A DNA stretch of 64,000 nt, from NCBI GenBank assembly GCA_004154925.1, contig QJNS01000023.1, positions 248,001-312,000 on the forward strand. Reading direction: 5' to 3'. Shown in pieces: positions 59,515 to 64,000 of this stretch; within the stretch, counting starts at the first letter, position 1; each line of letters starts with the position of its first letter. The translations under genes were made by a program, and so were the position numbers. This stretch comes from Monosporascus cannonballus. Its lineage: Eukaryota; Ascomycota; Sordariomycetes; Xylariales. Below the pieces are notes generated by a model. That model saw nothing but the letters and a program-made list of their open reading frames with translations, ran no database searches and was not told the origin of the DNA.

Positions 59515-59940
59515 GGGTGGCTGTCGGCAGTGAATAGGGCTGCTGGCAGCTTAATTGGGCTGTTGGCAGCTTGGGTGGGTTTGTTGGCAGCGAAATAGAT
59601 GGGCTGTTGGCAGCTAATGGGGCTGCTAGCAGCTTAATGGGTTGCTAGCAGCTTAATGGGTTGTTAGCAGCTTTGGGCTGTTGGCAGCTAATGGGGTTGC
59701 TAGCAGCTTAATTGGGCTGTCGGCAGCTAATGGGGCTGCTAGCAGATGGGGCTGCTGGCAGCGAAATAGGGCTGCTAGCAGCTTAATGGGTTGCTAGCAG
59801 CTTAATTGGGATGTCGGCAGCTAAATGGGCTGTTGGCAGCTAATGGGGCTGCTAGCAGATGGGGCTGCTGGCAGCTTAATGGGTTGTTGGCAGCGTATAA
59901 TGGTGCTAGCAGCTTAAATGGGTTGTCGGCGGCTAATGCT
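59515..59940. repeat. minisatellite of about 22 units with palindromic core GCTGCTAGCAGC
   Basis: Twenty-two tandem units of about 17-22 bp have the pattern (G)GGYTGYYRGCAGCTTAAT. The 12-bp core GCTGCTAGCAGC is its own reverse complement in several units; others carry GCTGTTGGCAGC or GTTGCTAGCAGC, i.e. C/T and G/A variants of it. Confidence 0.9.
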
Positions 59941-61024
59941 GTGGCTTAATAGCCGCTTTAGGCTAATTGGCAGACGAAGCTGCTAATAGCCGCCAACACT
60001 GCATGCCCGTTATTTTAAGTGGATCCCGGCCGCATGAACTCGTATTCACGTGATCTTAAAAATACAACTATTGCTTATATCTCCTCTGCTATTTAAACCT
60101 TATAAGATTTCGATAAATTTATCGAGATTTCCTTATTCCTGGTTATTATTAGCCTAAATAGGAAAAGTGGTATTAAGTTCATTATAAATAAGGCCTAATA
60201 TAAAATATCTTTACGTATATTAAATTAATGTTTTTCTTTTCCTTTCCGATTTATCGGAACGTTTATTAAGATTTCAGTAATTAATTACCTAATAAATAGC
60301 GACAAAAAATATATAATATGGAAAAAATGCCACCTGGTATCGACAAAAGTATAATTACTTGCCTTTAACCAAGGCATAAGCAAAATAATATAAATATATA
60401 ATAATAACCCGGTTATTCTAAGATAATTATAACATTTTTCCTTATAAATTCGTTATTATACGGTACGTTCTTATTATTTTGTACCAAAAATATAATATTT
60501 AATATCGAAAAAATAAATACGTATTTTTTATAACTTAATTTTTTATAATAACAAATAAATAAAAGTTTTTTTACGTAAGGCGTATATTAAACGTAATATT
60601 GGATACGATATTTTATGTAACGCCTAACTAATTAAATATTATAATTATTAAAAATAACAAGTTATTAAATTATATTAAATTTTCTATATAGATAAACTTA
60701 ACCATATTACCATAAAATAACCTTATTAGGTTATTATAAAGTTAAATAACAAAAGCAATATAATAAATTACGTTAAATAATAAAACCGATTAAATTATAA
60801 TATCTAATAACCCGGATATTTAATAATATTATAAGCCTTTCGGTAGAAATACGGCTTTAAACGTTAATACGTTTATTCCGGCGCCAAAAATATTATTTCT
60901 TAAATTACTTAATTAGGATTCCGGGTTTTACAATTATAATTTAAAATATAATAATAAGGGGTTTTTTATTAATTTCTAATAATTTATAAGATTTCTAAGA
61001 TTAATTACTTTAAATCTTTTTCTT
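59941..61024. other. AT-rich DNA without recognised gene
   Basis: It begins with a short GC-balanced strip (TGCATGCCCG, TTCACGTGATC at about 60050) and then turns AT-rich. It may contain the leader of the 61025 frame. Confidence 0.4.
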
Positions 61025-61348
61025 ATGCTAAATAATGCACCCGCCGAAAAGGCTTATGATTTTGATATGGATTTTGAAAATATCAAGGATATCGAGAACG
61101 TCAAAAGCGCCGAGGATATCGAGGGCGTTAAGGACGTCGAGGGCGCCGAGGACGTCAAAGGCGCCAAGGACGTTGAGGGCGCCGAGGAAGTCGAGAGCGC
61201 CGAGGACGTCAAGGGTGCCAAGGACGTCGAGGGCGCCGAGGAAGTCGAGGGCGCCGAGGACGTCGAAGGCGCCGAGGATATCGAGGGCGCCGAAAATGTC
61301 GAGAACGCCGAGGATGTCAAAAACGTTAAATATATCAAAAATCCTTAA
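61025..61348 (+). CDS. small acidic protein of 18-bp/6-residue tandem repeats (possibly N-terminus of a broken gene)
   Basis: 107-residue open frame. After MLNNAPAEKAYDFDMDFEN come about a dozen hexad repeats of the form (E/K)D(V/I)(E/K)GA. The DNA repeat unit is 18 bp and is GC-richer than its surroundings. In the same frame coding-like sequence continues past the TAA (AINNGNNSEIRENKFILDLA, later KSWVKTDSIIYFRK, ALRDMVIRRKKLTKNTFRKK and YLGYPHLAKKVIFKILGKEY) to about 61770, broken by TAA/TAG codons consistent with RIP. The original gene was therefore probably larger. Function unknown; an alternating Glu/Asp-Val-Lys pattern would favour a charged helix. Confidence 0.45.
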   Translation: MLNNAPAEKAYDFDMDFENIKDIENVKSAEDIEGVKDVEGAEDVKGAKDVEGAEEVESAEDVKGAKDVEGAEEVEGAEDVEGAEDIEGAENVENAEDVKNVKYIKNP

Positions 61349-61770
61349 GCAATTAATAATGGCAATAATTCCGAAATAAGGGAAAATAAATTTATTTTGG
61401 ATTTAGCTAATATAATTAAAATTTTTTCGTAAATAAAAAAGTTAAAAAAATCCTGGGTAAAAACCGATTCCATTATATATTTTCGGAAATAGCACGATAT
61501 TACCTAAGTATTTAAAATAATTAACGAAAGTAAAAACGCCGGCGTTAAATACGATATTAATCGTAAATAAGCCTTAAGGGATATGGTTATACGGCGCAAA
61601 AAGTTAACAAAAAATACGTTCCGAAAAAAACTGCGGAAAAATAATTCGAATTATTATAACCGTTAGGATAGCCGGATACTTAATAAATTAATATATTTAG
61701 GTTATCCGCATTTGGCAAAAAAGGTTATATTTAAAATCTTAGGTAAGGAATATAAATCTAAACGCTAGTA
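61349..61770 (+). pseudogene. downstream RIP-broken continuation of the 61025 frame
   Basis: In the same reading frame, with about six TAA/TAG stops over 140 codons, the residues listed for 61025-61348 continue and then dissolve. No domain recognised. Confidence 0.4.
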
Positions 61771-63600
61771 ATTATAATTTTAATTACGTATAAATTAAAT
61801 TTGGTATACCTTTAATAAAAAATTTGGACCCGGAACTTTCGCCTTAATCCCGGCTAAGTTTTTTATTAAATTTAATATTATAAGGCAGGTATAAAATTAA
61901 CACCTTAAATATATTAACTTTATTAACTTTTATTAAAATAAAACGGATATTACGTTTAAAATTAATAATATTAATCGAAAGGTTACGGAAACGGAAAAAT
62001 AAAATTATCCGATTTAATACCGAAACTTATAAAATATTAAACGTTCCTAAGTTAATATAATAAAAAATAACAGTTTTTAAGTAAAAGATATTTACGGTTT
62101 ATCTTAATAATTAATATTTATATATAAAATAAAATATCTTATATAATTTTTTTACGTAATATAAATATTTTTATAAATTTAATAATATATTTATAATTAT
62201 ATTATATTAAAGCTATATTATTAAAATAAAATACGGAATAATAATTATTTTGTAAATTTTGCAAAATTAAGGCTAATATTTTTTATAAATTAAATAAATA
62301 TTAACATATTTTTAAGTTATATTCCGGTTCGAAAACCTATTATATAATTTATCATTTTTCCGGTTAATTTACTTTTTTAATATATTATTAATAATATAAT
62401 ATATCTTAATATTTTGCTAAATTTATTATCATATAACGTAATTATTAACGCCTCCCGTTATACCTAATAATATTAATATTACAAAATAAGTTTAAGGATA
62501 TTAAACATTTTAATTTAATATTTTTTTTAACGCATAAATATTATTAATAATATTAAAATATGGGTATAATTCGGGGTACCGTTATTATTCTAATTAATTT
62601 AGGTTATATATTATTTTTATAAATAAGAAAAATATAGGTATAAGAAAATTTAAGTTATATATAAATAAATAATAAATTTATTGCGTTTATACCCCCGTTA
62701 ACTTAATAACCCTTAATAACAAATCCTTTAATTATATATATCTTAATAAATAATATTATTTTCTTAATAAGAAAAATTTTAATTTTTTAAGGCCAATATT
62801 ATTAAGGTAAATTATTAGGTTTAATTTCATTAAGCTAAATAAATCGCGCTAATATTAATATACCTTAATTAATGCGTTTTAAGTAAATTTATTACAGCAA
62901 TAACCCGGACGAAAATTAATTCTAAAAATTAAGTTCTTATAATTATATCCATATATTAAATAATTAAAACGATTTCGGAAAATAAAAAACCAAAATAATA
63001 TTTATAAGAACCTATTATAAGATAACAAATTTTTTTTTTTAAATATATGTTTCTTTTATAGCGTTTATATATAATTAAACTTTTACGTTTTCCATACAAA
63101 TTTAAATATAATAATAACTTAACGTTATAATATTTTTTTTATTATTTTTTAGAATTTTAATATTTGCCGAATTTTTAAAATCAAAACTTTATAATATTTA
63201 ATTACCCCTTAAATTAATTATAAACTTAATAATAAAGGTTACGTAAGTAATTTAATCCAAAATCTTGTTCCTATATTAACGTTAATAGGATTTATAATCC
63301 TTTAAATAATATATATAAAGTAACGTTAATATTCCGTAATACGGACTTTTTTCTAATATCGTTTTTTTTGGCCGTTTACTTTATTTAAGTTTATAAATAA
63401 TTATTTTTACTGTTTTTGCGGAAATTCCTAATAATAATATTTATTTTTCTTAATATTTATCCTTTTTCCCAAAATCGCCCCGTTTTTTTTCTCCCAAGAA
63501 CTAATATTATTTTTTAAATTAATAATATATAAAAATTATGCCGGGTTATTAATTATTACTTATAATACTATAAATATATTGAACGGATTTAATAAGCTAA
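61771..63600. other. AT-rich relic DNA
   Basis: RIP-like, dense TAA/ATA, no recognisable coding relic or repeat boundary. Confidence 0.4.
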
Positions 63601-63629
63601 ATATAATAAATTTTACCTAAAAAAGGTTA

Positions 63630-63900
63630 ATTAATTACGTTATGCCGACCTTAATATTAATTATAATAAAAATAACGATAACCTTTAGGACGTTTACCTC
63701 GGTAAATTCAATATCAACCAGTTATTTTTTAACGATAAGCTTTTTAACCCGGACGATTACCGCTATTTAGCCCAAATTCGATAACGGCAAAAACGTAACA
63801 TAAGTTAAATAAATAAGAAATACGGGAAATAAGTGGTTAAACCCGTTATTTGCATTATTAACTTTTTTTATACTTATAGCATTTTACAAAACGGCCGGAA
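63630..63900 (+). pseudogene. short coding relic at window end, unknown family
   Basis: The plus strand reads DVYLGKFNINQLFFNDKLF, then NPDDYRYLAQIR, stop, RQKRNIS, stop, INKKYGK, stop, VVKPVICIINFFY. The stops are TAA where CAA is plausible. The polar, regularly spaced sequence suggests former coding; no family assigned. Confidence 0.35.
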
Positions 63901-64000
63901 ACGTTCCGGTAATCCAAATAATAATTAATATTATTATTATACTATACCAAAATTTTTTTTCCCCATAATTTCCTTTTATTAAATTATGCTTATATATAAA

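Noticed and set aside
59515..59940. Possible CRISPR array
   Set aside because: The genome is eukaryotic; units are contiguous minisatellite repeats without unique spacers of constant length.

Overview
The window is nuclear DNA of a filamentous ascomycete (Pezizomycotina; a Sordariomycete-like genome is my inference). The evidence is short GT-AG introns with CTAAC/CTAAT branch sites, a peroxisomal multifunctional beta-oxidation enzyme of fungal architecture, a fungal NLR-type gene, an intron-bearing tRNA-Pro(CGG), and above all a two-compartment base composition. GC-balanced gene DNA alternates with long AT-rich blocks that look RIP-mutated (repeat-induced point mutation): CpA/TpG is strongly depleted, CpG is kept, repeat copies differ almost only by C/T or G/A, and relic reading frames are broken mainly by TAA/TAG where CAA/CAG is expected.

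Layout. 1-11,255 is a normal gene region: a CUE1-like ER ubiquitin-pathway protein (+), a conserved fungal protein of unknown function (-), a five-exon FOX2/MFE-2 gene (+), a large RNF216-like RBR ubiquitin ligase (-, convergent with FOX2) and a tRNA-Pro. 11,256-12,125 is a boundary with a broken phosphoserine aminotransferase fragment and a small inverted-repeat element. 12,125-32,110 is an AT-rich island made of nested Ty3/gypsy elements. An old family-B element was hit by a family-A element (386-bp LTRs, target duplication ATATT). That element in turn contains a complete family-B element (206-bp LTRs) and a complete family-C element (TSD TATAT). 32,110-36,700 is mixed, with a less mutated 1.35-kb patch, an unknown relic frame, a SANT/Myb-like relic and a retroviral-type protease fragment. 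36,687-43,192 (-) is a nine-exon, about 1999-residue gene: nucleoside-phosphorylase domain, NACHT NTPase, and a long C-terminal region ending in two membrane segments. 43,200-46,880 is mostly non-coding, ending in what may be the 5' part of a gene cut off by repeats. 46,880-64,000 is a second AT-rich island with a complete family-A element (49,223-56,200, TSD CGTTC), two coding-relic tracts, a 22-unit GCTGCTAGCAGC-type minisatellite and an ORF built from 18-bp repeats.

The most unusual observation is that both family-A elements carry, next to their 3' LTR and antisense to gag-pol, an extra reading frame with exact Zn(II)2Cys6 spacing (C-x2-C-x6-C-x8-C-x2-C-x6-C). In the older copy all six Cys codons have become Tyr codons, as RIP predicts.

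How the genes relate. FOX2 performs peroxisomal fatty-acid oxidation and has two CCTCGG boxes upstream. The CUE1-like protein and the RBR ligase both point to ubiquitin-dependent protein control at membranes. The NACHT gene belongs to the fungal allorecognition/immune class and lies, as such genes often do, next to transposon-rich DNA. No operon-like organisation is present.
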